This document shows, piece after piece, positions 22,056 through 30,375 of a stretch of DNA of 64,000 bases. The notes beneath the pieces were generated by a model that worked only from the letters and a program-made list of their open reading frames with translations, was not told the DNA's origin and made no database searches. The stretch lies in assembly GCA_016208485.1 (NCBI GenBank), contig JACQXY010000060.1, positions 1 to 64,000 on the forward strand, in the 5' to 3' direction. The DNA comes from Acidobacteriota bacterium (lineage in GTDB: Bacteria; Actinomycetota; AC-67). The translations under genes were made by a program, and so were the position numbers. How positions within the stretch are numbered: the stretch's first letter is position 1; each line of letters begins with the position of its first letter.

Positions 22056-23777
22056 TCAGACGATGACCCGCATGATCTCCTCGATCGAGGTGTCCCCGGC
22101 CAGCACCTTCTCGATGCCGTCCTCCCGGAGGCCGCGCATCCCCTGCTGGCGCGCCGTCCTGCCGATCTCCTCGGAAGGGCGGCGCTCGACGGTCAGGCGC
22201 TCGATCTCCTCGCTCATGAGCATCACCTCGTGAACCGACATGCGCCCGTGGTAGCCGGTCTTGCCGCAGTGCTGGCACCCGACCGCTCGGTAGATCGTCG
22301 GGACCTCGCCCCCGGGGCCCAGCGGGATCCCGGCCTCGCGGGCCGCATCGGGAGTCGGCTGGTGCGGCTCCCTGCAACGATCGCACAGACGGCGGATCAG
22401 CCGCTGAGCAAGAACACAGTCGAGCGCCGAGCCGACGAGGAAGGTCTCTATGCCCATCTCGGTGAGGCGGGTCACGGCCGACGGCGCGTCGTTCGTGTGG
22501 AGCGTGGAGAGGACGAGGTGACCGGTGAGGGCGGCCTCCACCGCAATCTGCGCGGTCTCGCGGTCGCGGATCTCCCCGATCAGCACGATGTCCGGGTCGC
22601 TTCGAAGGATCGAGCGCAGCGCCGACGCGAACGTCAGCCCCGCCCTCGTGTTGATCTGGATCTGGTTCACTCCACCCAACCGGTACTCGACCGGGTCCTC
22701 GACGGTGATGATGTTCCGGTCGGGGAGGTTGAGGATGTTGAGCGTCGCGTAGAGCGTCGTGGACTTCCCCGACCCGGTCGGCCCGGTGACGAGGATCATC
22801 CCGTACGGCTTGCGGTACGCCGTCTCGAAGCGCTGAAAGTTGCCCGCGCTGAACCCGAGGTCCTGGAGCTTCAGCAGCACCGAGGACTTGTCCAGGATCC
22901 GGATGACCACCTTCTCGCCGTAAACGGTCGGGAGCGTCGCCACTCGCAGGTCGATCGCCCGCCCCCCGACGACCAGCCCCACGCGCCCGTCTTGGGGAAT
23001 CCGCCGTTCCGCGATGTTGATGTCGCTCATGATCTTGAGCCGGGAGATGACTCCGGACTGAATGGACTTCGGTGAGCGCATGACCTCGTGGAGGACCCCG
23101 TCCACGCGGTAGCGGACGCGGACGTCGCGCTCCTGCGGCTCCACGTGGATGTCGGACGCGCGGTCGTTCACCGCCTGGGTAATGAGCAGGTTCACGAGCT
23201 TGACGATCGGAGCGTCCTCGACGAGCTCCTGGACCCGCGCGAGGTCCTCGGCCTCCGACTCCTCGGCCGCCGCGGCCGCCGCGATGTTCTCCACCGAGGT
23301 GTCCATCCGGTTGAAGCGGCCGATCGCCGACAGGATGTCGGACCGCGTCGCGATGACCGGCTTCACCTCGAGCCCGGTGAGAGTCCGGATGTCGTCGCGC
23401 GCGAAGACATTCTGTGGATCGCTCATCGCCACGAGCAGCGCGACGCCGTCGTAGGCGATCGGGAGGGCGCAGTGCCGGCGCGCGAGGCTCTCCGGCACGA
23501 GGGCGGCCGCCGACGGGTCGATCGGGTACTCGCCGAGGTCGACGAACTCGAGGCCGATCTCCTGGGCCAGCAGGGCCACGAGCACCGGCTCGCTCACCAT
23601 CTTGAGATCCACGAGAACCCGCGTGAAGCTCTTCCCGAGCCGGCCCTGCTGGGCGCGCGCCTCCTCGACCTGCTCCCTGGTGACGAGCCCCCGCTCCACC
23701 AGGACGTCGGCGAACTGCCGGGGGCGCTTCGCGTCGTCCCGGCTCACGGGGCGGCTCGCGGCTCGGTCGGCTTCCAC
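22056..23777 (-). CDS. pilB: PilB/GspE-type pilus assembly ATPase
   Basis: The 573-residue ATPase has an N-terminal MshEN-type domain (residues 20-160, FADVLVERGLVTREQVEEA), then the core with SDIHVEPQERDVRVRYRVDG and Walker A GPTGSGKSTTL. The Asp box (ITVEDPVEYRL), Walker B DIVLIGEIRDRET and the tetracysteine zinc site CDRC...CQHCGKTGYHGR complete it. It drives pilin polymerisation through PilC. The start at 23777 is a GTG without a strong RBS. It is separated from pilT by the inserted Phd-PIN module and lies downstream of the DUF4388 gene. Confidence 0.92.
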   Translation of the reverse strand: MEADRAASRPVSRDDAKRPRQFADVLVERGLVTREQVEEARAQQGRLGKSFTRVLVDLKMVSEPVLVALLAQEIGLEFVDLGEYPIDPSAAALVPESLARRHCALPIAYDGVALLVAMSDPQNVFARDDIRTLTGLEVKPVIATRSDILSAIGRFNRMDTSVENIAAAAAAEESEAEDLARVQELVEDAPIVKLVNLLITQAVNDRASDIHVEPQERDVRVRYRVDGVLHEVMRSPKSIQSGVISRLKIMSDINIAERRIPQDGRVGLVVGGRAIDLRVATLPTVYGEKVVIRILDKSSVLLKLQDLGFSAGNFQRFETAYRKPYGMILVTGPTGSGKSTTLYATLNILNLPDRNIITVEDPVEYRLGGVNQIQINTRAGLTFASALRSILRSDPDIVLIGEIRDRETAQIAVEAALTGHLVLSTLHTNDAPSAVTRLTEMGIETFLVGSALDCVLAQRLIRRLCDRCREPHQPTPDAAREAGIPLGPGGEVPTIYRAVGCQHCGKTGYHGRMSVHEVMLMSEEIERLTVERRPSEEIGRTARQQGMRGLREDGIEKVLAGDTSIEEIMRVIV

Positions 23778-23828
23778 GCTCTGGACCCGGACGCCTCGAT
23801 CGGCTCCGGCTTCACATTATCCGAGGCC

Positions 23829-23846
23829 GGCCCCGGCGTGGGGGCC
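23829..23846 (-). terminator. GC-rich hairpin between the DUF4388 gene and pilB
   Basis: GGCCCC and GGGGCC flank a 6-nt loop. There is no T-run, so it may only be an attenuating hairpin. It sits 10 bp after the DUF4388 stop. Confidence 0.25.
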
Positions 23847-23855
23847 TCCGCACGC

Positions 23856-24644
23856 CTAGCGGCGGAGCCTCATGCGCTGCTCCTCCCGGGTCGGGATTCG
23901 CAGCGGACGGCGCGGCGGCGCGCCGGCGTCCTCGGTGAGGTCGCGTAGCAGGCGCGCCGGGTCGCCGTCGGCCTCGTCCCCGGGGAGGGGGTCGCCTCGG
24001 CTGCCCCTGTCGGGGTGAGCGGGCGCGACCTTCCCCGGAGCCGGCGCTCCGACCCTGCCGAGCGCCGGAGCGGCTTGCGGCGCCGCGGCCGGCGGCGCGT
24101 CCGGGTCCGACTCCACGAGGCCCTTGCGCGCGAGCGCGGCAAGCCCGCAAGCGGTCTCGTAGGCCTTCGTCCCCCGCGTGCGCGCCACTTCTCTCGCCGA
24201 TCGCCCGGCGGCCACGGCCGCGAGGAGCCTCCACTCTTCCGCCGAGACCGTGACGACATCCGAGCCGATCGCCGAGGCCAGGCGCAGCGCTCGATCGAGC
24301 GACCCGATCGCCTCCGAAACCTCTTTCCACTCGCCCCGGCGCGCGGAGACGCGCTCGAGAAGCTCGTCCACCCCGAGGTGCACCGGGCCGGAGCCGGGCG
24401 GGCCCGGCTCCACGGCGAAGGTGCCCCCGCTTCCATCCAGGATTTCGAGCGCCAGATCGATGGAGCCGTCCTCATCGAGGACCCCGCCACCTTCCGGAGC
24501 CACGCCGAGCACCACCCCGCCCTGGAGCATGAAGCTCGCCGCCCGGCCGCTTCGCCGGACGTCGAGGCGACCGGACACCTTGCTCGCCGACATGAGGTGC
24601 AGGACATCGGTGAGCGCGAACGGCTCGAGGCTGCCGTTGAGCAT
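23856..24644 (-). CDS. DUF4388 (PATAN-like) domain protein
   Basis: The 262-residue protein begins MLNGSLEPFALTDVLHLMSA then SKVSGRLDVRRSGRAASFML, the DUF4388/PATAN opening. A middle helical part (ALRLASAIGSDVVTVSAEEWRLLAAVAAG) and a disordered Pro/Ala/Gly-rich tail from about residue 185 follow. DUF4388 proteins are often linked to two-component, GTPase and surface-motility systems. It sits directly upstream of pilB and has a sigma-28-like promoter, so a role in pilus control is plausible but not shown. The ATG at 24642-24644 follows GGGAGAGGGCA. Confidence 0.7.
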   Translation of the reverse strand: MLNGSLEPFALTDVLHLMSASKVSGRLDVRRSGRAASFMLQGGVVLGVAPEGGGVLDEDGSIDLALEILDGSGGTFAVEPGPPGSGPVHLGVDELLERVSARRGEWKEVSEAIGSLDRALRLASAIGSDVVTVSAEEWRLLAAVAAGRSAREVARTRGTKAYETACGLAALARKGLVESDPDAPPAAAPQAAPALGRVGAPAPGKVAPAHPDRGSRGDPLPGDEADGDPARLLRDLTEDAGAPPRRPLRIPTREEQRMRLRR

Positions 24645-24678
24645 TGCCCTCTCCCTGCCGAGAAATCTCCTGTCTCGT

Positions 24679-24706
24679 TCTTCGGCAGGGCGGGCTCTCT
24701 CCTTTA
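24679..24706 (-). promoter_or_regulatory. Candidate sigma-28/WhiG-type promoter of the DUF4388 gene
   Basis: On the minus strand TAAA (24703-24706) is followed by 16 nt and GCCGAAGA (24679-24686). The TAAA includes the aroE stop codon. The leader would be about 30 nt. Spacing equals that of the pilin promoter. Confidence 0.45.
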
Positions 24707-25609
24707 TCCGGGGGATCTCCCCTGGTCCGAAGGGACCCCGCCTGGACCGCCGGCGGTCGCCGGATCCCCTCCGCGCCGGCCGAGGGCGCGAACGAGCGCG
24801 GCCGACATCGCCTCCAGCGGGGCCGGAACCCCGGTCCAGATCTCGAACGAGAGAGCGGCCTGCTGCAGGAGCATCCCGACCCCATTGAAGGCCCGCGCGC
24901 CGGCGGCGCGGGCCGACTCGAGCAGCGGGGTCGCGGGCGGCGCGTAGATCAGGTCCACCACCACGATGCCTGCGGGAATCGCCGACTCCGGCACCGGAAG
25001 GTCCGACCCGCTGCCGGGGGTGGCGTTGACCAGCAGGTCCGACCGGGAAAGCGCCGCGCCAATCTCCGCCGGCGTCCAGGAGGGTGCTTCCCACCCGGCC
25101 TCCCGCGCGAGGTCTTGCGCCATCCCGGGGCGGCGCGCGGAGATCGCGATCTCGGAACCGGCCGCGGCGAGCGCGACGGCGACGGCTCGCGCCGCCCCTC
25201 CCGCCCCAAGCACCAGCGCGCGCCGCCCGCCCGGATCGAATCCGGCGTCCCGGTGCAGGAATCGGAGAAACCCGGGGCCATCGGTGTTTGCCCCCACAAG
25301 CCGGTCGCCGATGCGGGTGATCGTGTTCACCGCGCCGACGCGCGCCGCTTCCTCGGACGTCTCGTCCAGGTGCCGCATCACCGCGCGCTTGTGCGGCATG
25401 GTCACGTTGAGCCCGCGGATTCCGAGACCCCGCATCCCGGCCATCGCGTCGCCGACCCGCTCGGCCGTGACCTCGAACGGCACGTAGACCCAGTCGAGCC
25501 CGACCGCGCGGTACGCGGCATTGTGAATCACCGGGGAGAGAGAATGCTCGACCGGCCGGCCGATGATGCCGGCGACGACCGCCGAACCGGCTCTTGCGGC
25601 GGCACTCAT
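24704..25609 (-). CDS. aroE: Shikimate dehydrogenase
   Basis: The 301-residue enzyme reduces 3-dehydroshikimate with NADPH in chorismate synthesis. It shows the substrate motif GRPVEHSLSPVIHN, the catalytic Lys/Asp pair in GLNVTMPHKRAV and GANTDGPGF, and the NADP-binding ALVLGAGGAARAVAVAL. The end GMLLQQAALSFEIWTG is the usual AroE C-terminal helix. About 25 extra disordered residues follow. The ATG overlaps the mltG stop by 4 bp (ATGA), as in many actinobacteria. Confidence 0.93.
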   Translation of the reverse strand: MSAAARAGSAVVAGIIGRPVEHSLSPVIHNAAYRAVGLDWVYVPFEVTAERVGDAMAGMRGLGIRGLNVTMPHKRAVMRHLDETSEEAARVGAVNTITRIGDRLVGANTDGPGFLRFLHRDAGFDPGGRRALVLGAGGAARAVAVALAAAGSEIAISARRPGMAQDLAREAGWEAPSWTPAEIGAALSRSDLLVNATPGSGSDLPVPESAIPAGIVVVDLIYAPPATPLLESARAAGARAFNGVGMLLQQAALSFEIWTGVPAPLEAMSAALVRALGRRGGDPATAGGPGGVPSDQGRSPG

Positions 25610-26652
25610 CGCATGGCGCGGCTCTTCAGCCGCGCGAACTCCCGCGCCGTCGTCGCGAACCCGTGCTCCCCGCGCTCGTTCATGAGCACGTAGTAGAGAT
25701 ACGGCACGCGCGCGGGGTCGAGCGCGGCCCGCAACGAGTCGATCCCGGGGGAGGCGATCGGCGACGGCGGCAGGCCGTCGTGCAAGTAGGTGTTGTACGG
25801 CGAGGCGATCTCGAGATCGCGGTACAGCAGGCGGGGCTTGTAGGCGCCCGTCCGCAGGAAGATCGCGTACTGCACGGTCGCGTCGATCTGGAGCCGCATA
25901 CGAGCGCGGAGGCGGTTGTAGACGACCGCCGAGATGAGCGGCCGGTCCTTGGCGACCTTCGCCTCGCGCTCGATCATGCTCGCGATCACGACCGCCTGGT
26001 ACGGGGTCACCCCGAGCCCCTTCGCCCGGGACCAGTCCAGAGACGCCGTCTCCCGGTCGAACTGCCGGAGAAGGAGCGCGACCACATCGGTGGCGGTCGC
26101 GTCTTCGAGCACGTCGTAGGTCTTCGGGAACAGGAACCCCTCAGGGTTGCTCGTCCCGGCCGGCAGGCGAGCCGGCCGCGCGCTCGCGAGCGCCGCCAGG
26201 AACTCCCGCGCCGATACGCGTGTCCGCGCGCCGATGATCGCCGCCACCTCCGCCACCGTCTTCCCCTCCGGGATGGTCACCCGGGTGAACCGGATCGCCG
26301 GCCCCTTGCGAAGCGCCGCGATCACCGCCGCGTAGGACAGTCCGGTGCGAAGGTCGTACTTGCCCGCGCGCAAGTCCCTCGACACGCCCCGGAAGCGTGC
26401 CACGACTCGGAAGAGCCAGGGCGCGCGGATGACACCCCGCTCGGCCAAGAGCCCGGCGATCTCCCCCGCCGAGGCGCCCTGCGGGATCACGACATGGACC
26501 GGGTCCCCCGACGCGCTCCCCCGCGTCGCCCAGATCCCGTACGCCCCCGCCGCGCTCGCCCCGAAAACCGGCAGGACGAGCAGGCCCACGAGCAGCAGCC
26601 GGGCCCGGGGACGCCTGCCTCCCCTCGGCCCGACCGTCTCCTCCGGGATCAC
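25606..26652 (-). CDS. mltG: Endolytic murein transglycosylase MltG (YceG)
   Basis: The 348-residue membrane protein has a basic N-terminus, a TM helix (RARLLLVGLLVLPVFGASAAG, about 15-37), a LysM-like region and the catalytic YceG domain. The catalytic Glu is in VVIASMIEREAKV; further landmarks are YNRL...LQIDATVQYA and SPYNTYLHDGLPPSPIASPG. It cleaves nascent glycan strands and sets their length. The GTG at 26650-26652 overlaps the ruvX stop as GTGA. Confidence 0.92.
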   Translation of the reverse strand: MIPEETVGPRGGRRPRARLLLVGLLVLPVFGASAAGAYGIWATRGSASGDPVHVVIPQGASAGEIAGLLAERGVIRAPWLFRVVARFRGVSRDLRAGKYDLRTGLSYAAVIAALRKGPAIRFTRVTIPEGKTVAEVAAIIGARTRVSAREFLAALASARPARLPAGTSNPEGFLFPKTYDVLEDATATDVVALLLRQFDRETASLDWSRAKGLGVTPYQAVVIASMIEREAKVAKDRPLISAVVYNRLRARMRLQIDATVQYAIFLRTGAYKPRLLYRDLEIASPYNTYLHDGLPPSPIASPGIDSLRAALDPARVPYLYYVLMNERGEHGFATTAREFARLKSRAMR

Positions 26653-27089
26653 GACCGGGAATCCAGGTAGCCCTGCAGGATGATGGCCGCGGCGACCTTG
26701 TCCACAACCGCCCGCCGCGCGCGCGGCTTCGTTCCCCCGGCCCGCAGGCAGCGCCCGGCCTCCACCGTGCTGAAGCGCTCGTCCCACAACCGGACGCGAA
26801 GCCCCTCGGACTTCAGGCGCGCCGCGAACCCCTCCACCACGAGGGCCGCATCCCCCTTCGTCCCGTCCAGCCTGAGCGGCAGGCCTACGACGACCTCGCG
26901 AGCCTCCTCCGCGCGGTAGAGCTCCGCGACGGCGCGGGCATCGCGATCGTCGCTCGACCTGGCCAGAACCGCGTATGGCGTGGCCGTCGTCCCGCGCGCA
27001 TCCGACACCGCGATCCCGATGCGCCTCGACCCGAGGTCGATTCCGAGCGCGCGTCCCTGGCGCCTCCGGGCACCGGCGGCCGGCGTCAC
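26649..27089 (-). CDS. ruvX: RuvX/YqgF family Holliday-junction-resolvase-like RNase
   Basis: The 146-residue RNase H-fold protein has GRALGIDLGSRRIGIAVSD, VVVGLPLRLDGTKG, LWDERFSTVEA and VDKVAAAIILQGYLD, the full YqgF layout with the metal-binding Asp and Glu residues. It acts in rRNA processing and is usually found between alaS and mltG. Both junctions here are 4-bp GTGA overlaps, which fixes the GTG start at 27087-27089. Confidence 0.92.
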   Translation of the reverse strand: MTPAAGARRRQGRALGIDLGSRRIGIAVSDARGTTATPYAVLARSSDDRDARAVAELYRAEEAREVVVGLPLRLDGTKGDAALVVEGFAARLKSEGLRVRLWDERFSTVEAGRCLRAGGTKPRARRAVVDKVAAAIILQGYLDSRS

Positions 27090-29713
27090 GTGAACATCTC
27101 CGCCGCCGCGACCTCCGCCGCGGCCAGGGCCGCGGGGATTCCGTCGGCTCGGTTGCCTCCGCCGGTCGCCATGTCGTCCCGACCTCCCGCCCCCCCGCCG
27201 ATCGCCCGGGCCGCCTCGGCTATGAGGCGCTTGGCCGAACCCCCGGCCTTCACAAGGTCCTTCCCGAGCGCGGCGACGATCCCGGCTCGGCCGTCCACGG
27301 CGGAGCCGAGCACCACGGCCGCCGCCCCTCCGATCGCCTCCCGCATGGACCCGGCGAGCTGCTGCAGGTCCCCCACCGAGAGGCCCGGAACCTCCGCCGC
27401 CACGAGCGACGCCCGCCCCACCGGCCGGGCCGAGGCGGCCATCTCCTTCGCGCGCTCTCGCCGGCCGCGCGCGCGGATCGCTCGCAGCTCTTCCTCGTAC
27501 CCCTTCAGCCGATCGACCAATCGCCGGACCCGCTCCGGCACCTCCTCCGTGCCAACCTTCAGCAGGGCGGCCACAGCCTCGAGCAGGAAACGCTCGCGGC
27601 GGAAACCCTCGAGGGCCTCGGGACCGGTGAGCGCCTCGACCCGGCGAAGCCCGGATCCGATCGACCCTTCTCCAAGCAGCTTCACCAACCCCACCTGAGC
27701 CGTCCGGCCGACGTGCGTGCCCCCGCACAGCTCGATGGAGTAGTCGCCGATCTCGACCACCCGCACGATGTCCCCGTACTTCTCGCCGAAGAGAGCCGTC
27801 GCCCCGCGCCTTCGGGCCTCATCCATCGACGTCTCGTACGCGCGCACGGGATCGTCGGCGGCGAGGTGGGCGTTGACCATCCCCTCGATCCGCGCGAGCG
27901 CCTCGGCCGGGACGGGCTCGAAGTGGTTGAAGTCGAAGCGGAGCCGCCCGGCGGCCACGAGCGAGCCGGCCTGTCGAGCGTGAGCGCCCACCTGATCGCG
28001 CAGTGCCCAGTGAAGGAGGTGAGTGGCGGTGTGGCTTCGCTCGGTCGCCGCGCGCCGCGCGGGATCCACCATGGCACGCGCCGGCGCGCCGGCGGTCGCC
28101 TCTCCGCTTGCGACCCGTGCCCGGTGGACGATCAGGTCCTCGAGCACCCTCCGGGTGTTGATCACCTCCAGATCGGCCCCGGCGCACCGGATGAGCCCGG
28201 CGTCCCCGAGCTGACCGCCCCCCTCCGCATAGAAGGGCGTCGCCTCGAGAACCAGGTCGATCTCGTCGCCCGGCCCCGCCGACGCCACCCGCTCCCCGTC
28301 CCGGACGATCCCGACCACCGGCGCCTCAGCCTCGAGGCGCTCGTAGCCGAGGAACTTCGTTCCTCCCCGCTCCGCCAGGATCTCCCGGAAGGCGTCCTCC
28401 GCCGTGCCGCCGTCGCCCTCCCTCCGTCCTTCGCGTGACCGGCGCTGCTGCTCCTCCATGAGGCGGGCGAACTCACCGCGGTCCACCTCGAGCCCCGCCT
28501 CTCCCGCGATCTCGACCGTGAGGTCGAGCGGGAACCCATAGGTGTCGTGCAGCCGGAACGCGACGTCCCCGGGCAGACCGGAGCGGCCTCCGCGCCGCGC
28601 GCCGCCGACCTCTTCCTCCAGCAGCACGAGCCCCTGGCGCAGCGTCCGCCGGAAGTGCTCCTCCTCCTGGAACGCGACCTGGTCGATCAGCGCCCTGTTC
28701 TGGACGAGTTCGGGATACGCCTCGCCCATCGTGTCGGCGGCCGCGCCGGCGAGGTCCGCCATGACGGGACGGTCGACCCCCAGGATCCGCGCGTGCCGCA
28801 CGGCGCGCCGGATGATCCGCCGGAGCACGTACCCGCGATCCTCGTTCGACGGGAACACACCGTCCCCGATGAGGAACGCCGCCGTGCGGCCGTGCTCGGC
28901 CATGATCCGCAGGGACACGTCGGCATCCGGATCCGTCCCGTATCTGCGGCCGGCGACCGCCTCGGCCCGCGAAAGAACGGGGCGAAGGACATCGGTGTCG
29001 TAGGCCGTCGGCACGTCCTGCAGGATCTGCGCCATCCGTTCCAGCCCCATGCCGGTGTCGATATTGCGGGCCTCGAGCGCCCCGACGATCGTCCCCCGCA
29101 GGTCGCACACGCTCTCGGTGAAGACCAGGTTCCAGATCTCCATGATCCGGTCCCCGTCCACGAAGCCTTGCACGTCGCCGAAGGCGGGCCCGCGATCGTA
29201 GAAGATCTCCGAGCACGGCCCGCAGGGGCCGGCGACTCCCATCCACCAGAAGTTGTCCTCGGGCCCCCGGCGAACGATCCGGTCGGCCGGCACGCCGACG
29301 GCGTCCCGCCAGACGCCCGCGGCCTCATCGTCGGTCTCCAGAACGGTTACCCAGAGCCGCTGCGGGTCGAGCCCGAACGGTCCGGTGACCAGCTCCCACG
29401 CCCACGCGCACGCCTCGCGCTTGAAGTAGTCGCCGAACGAGAAGTTGCCGAGCATCTCGAACACGGTCTGATGCCTCGCCGTCCGCCCCACCCGCTCGAT
29501 GTCGGTCGTGCGGGCGCACTTCTGGCAGCTCGCCGCGCGACGGAACTCCGGCGCGCGCTTGCCGAGCAGGAACGGCTTGAACTGGACCATGCCGGCCGTC
29601 GTGAGCAGCGGGTCGGTCGGGTCGGTCGGCACGAGCGACGAGGACCGCACGACGCGATGCCCTCGCTCGCGGAAGAACTCGAGGTAGGTACGCCGGATGT
29701 CGGCGGCTCTCAT
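27086..29713 (-). CDS. alaS: Alanyl-tRNA synthetase
   Basis: The 875-residue class II synthetase has the N-terminal catalytic core (RRTYLEFFRERGHRVVRSSS, FEMLGNFSFGDYFK). It also has the editing domain zinc motif HTATHLLHWALRD with a later CGGTHVGRTAQVG, and the C-terminal DHHA1 region ending near GGGAGGRDDMATGGG. Length and order match standard AlaRS. The ATG at 29713 is the conserved MRAADIRRTYLEFF start. The stop overlaps ruvX. Confidence 0.96.
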   Translation of the reverse strand: MRAADIRRTYLEFFRERGHRVVRSSSLVPTDPTDPLLTTAGMVQFKPFLLGKRAPEFRRAASCQKCARTTDIERVGRTARHQTVFEMLGNFSFGDYFKREACAWAWELVTGPFGLDPQRLWVTVLETDDEAAGVWRDAVGVPADRIVRRGPEDNFWWMGVAGPCGPCSEIFYDRGPAFGDVQGFVDGDRIMEIWNLVFTESVCDLRGTIVGALEARNIDTGMGLERMAQILQDVPTAYDTDVLRPVLSRAEAVAGRRYGTDPDADVSLRIMAEHGRTAAFLIGDGVFPSNEDRGYVLRRIIRRAVRHARILGVDRPVMADLAGAAADTMGEAYPELVQNRALIDQVAFQEEEHFRRTLRQGLVLLEEEVGGARRGGRSGLPGDVAFRLHDTYGFPLDLTVEIAGEAGLEVDRGEFARLMEEQQRRSREGRREGDGGTAEDAFREILAERGGTKFLGYERLEAEAPVVGIVRDGERVASAGPGDEIDLVLEATPFYAEGGGQLGDAGLIRCAGADLEVINTRRVLEDLIVHRARVASGEATAGAPARAMVDPARRAATERSHTATHLLHWALRDQVGAHARQAGSLVAAGRLRFDFNHFEPVPAEALARIEGMVNAHLAADDPVRAYETSMDEARRRGATALFGEKYGDIVRVVEIGDYSIELCGGTHVGRTAQVGLVKLLGEGSIGSGLRRVEALTGPEALEGFRRERFLLEAVAALLKVGTEEVPERVRRLVDRLKGYEEELRAIRARGRRERAKEMAASARPVGRASLVAAEVPGLSVGDLQQLAGSMREAIGGAAAVVLGSAVDGRAGIVAALGKDLVKAGGSAKRLIAEAARAIGGGAGGRDDMATGGGNRADGIPAALAAAEVAAAEMFT

Positions 29714-29745
29714 CGCGCCATTGTAGTGCGCAGCCCGACCCCGGC

Positions 29746-29985
29746 TCAGACCGGGGGCAACCCGAGCTGGGCGCGCAGCTCGGCCTCACGCTCCGCCATC
29801 GCCCGCCGCCCTTCCGCCGCCGCCGCCCGGAGGCGCGCCCCCAGCTCCCCGGCCCGGGCGCCGGCCCGGCGACCGACGGCCCGCGGGGCGTAGCGCTCCT
29901 TCGCGCGGCCGGCCGAGCGCGCCGCGGCGATCCCGAGAGCCGCGCCGAGCCCGATCCCGAGCGTCGCCCAGAACAGCCGGCGCAC
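29746..29985 (-). CDS. Small membrane-anchored protein of unknown function
   Basis: The 79-residue protein has one N-terminal hydrophobic segment (MRRLFWATLGIGLGAALGIA) and a basic helical remainder (RAGARAGELGARLRAAAAEGRRAMAEREAELRAQL). Small proteins of this form lie between alaS and the DUF948 gene in many actinobacteria; their role is not known. It begins directly after the DUF948 stop codon. Confidence 0.65.
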   Translation of the reverse strand: MRRLFWATLGIGLGAALGIAAARSAGRAKERYAPRAVGRRAGARAGELGARLRAAAAEGRRAMAEREAELRAQLGLPPV

Positions 29986-30363
29986 CTAGGAGTCCTTCCG
30001 CATCTTCCGCCCAGCCCGCCGCACGCCGAAGGCGAACGCGACCGCCTTCACGAGCGGGTTCGTCACCGCCACTTTGACCGTCTCGGAGATGGTCGCCACG
30101 TTCGCCGCGGTCGTCTCGACCGACCCGGCGATGGAGTCGATCCGCTCGATCTCCTTGTTGACGCCGCGGACCGTGCCGGTCACCTCCGAGATCAATGGCA
30201 CGGTCTCATCCCGGATCCCGTCCCCGAGCGACTTCAGGCTCGAGACGACGCGGAACAAGTTCGCGATCACGAACGCGAGGACGAGGAGAACGACCGCCCC
30301 CGCCGCCGCGACGGCGAAGACCGCCCAGTCGGTCCAGCTCCGCACCACGAGCGCCAGCGTCAC
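29986..30363 (-). CDS. DUF948 domain membrane protein
   Basis: The 125-residue protein has a TM helix (WAVFAVAAAGAVVLLVLAFV, about 12-34) and a heptad-rich segment (SLKSLGDGIRDETVPLISEVTGTV, then VETTAANVATISETVKVAV) that suits a coiled coil. It fits DUF948, a family of general-stress-like membrane proteins found next to alaS in Gram-positive bacteria. Function is unknown. Confidence 0.8.
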   Translation of the reverse strand: MTLALVVRSWTDWAVFAVAAAGAVVLLVLAFVIANLFRVVSSLKSLGDGIRDETVPLISEVTGTVRGVNKEIERIDSIAGSVETTAANVATISETVKVAVTNPLVKAVAFAFGVRRAGRKMRKDS

Positions 30364-30375
30364 CGCATCCCCTCC

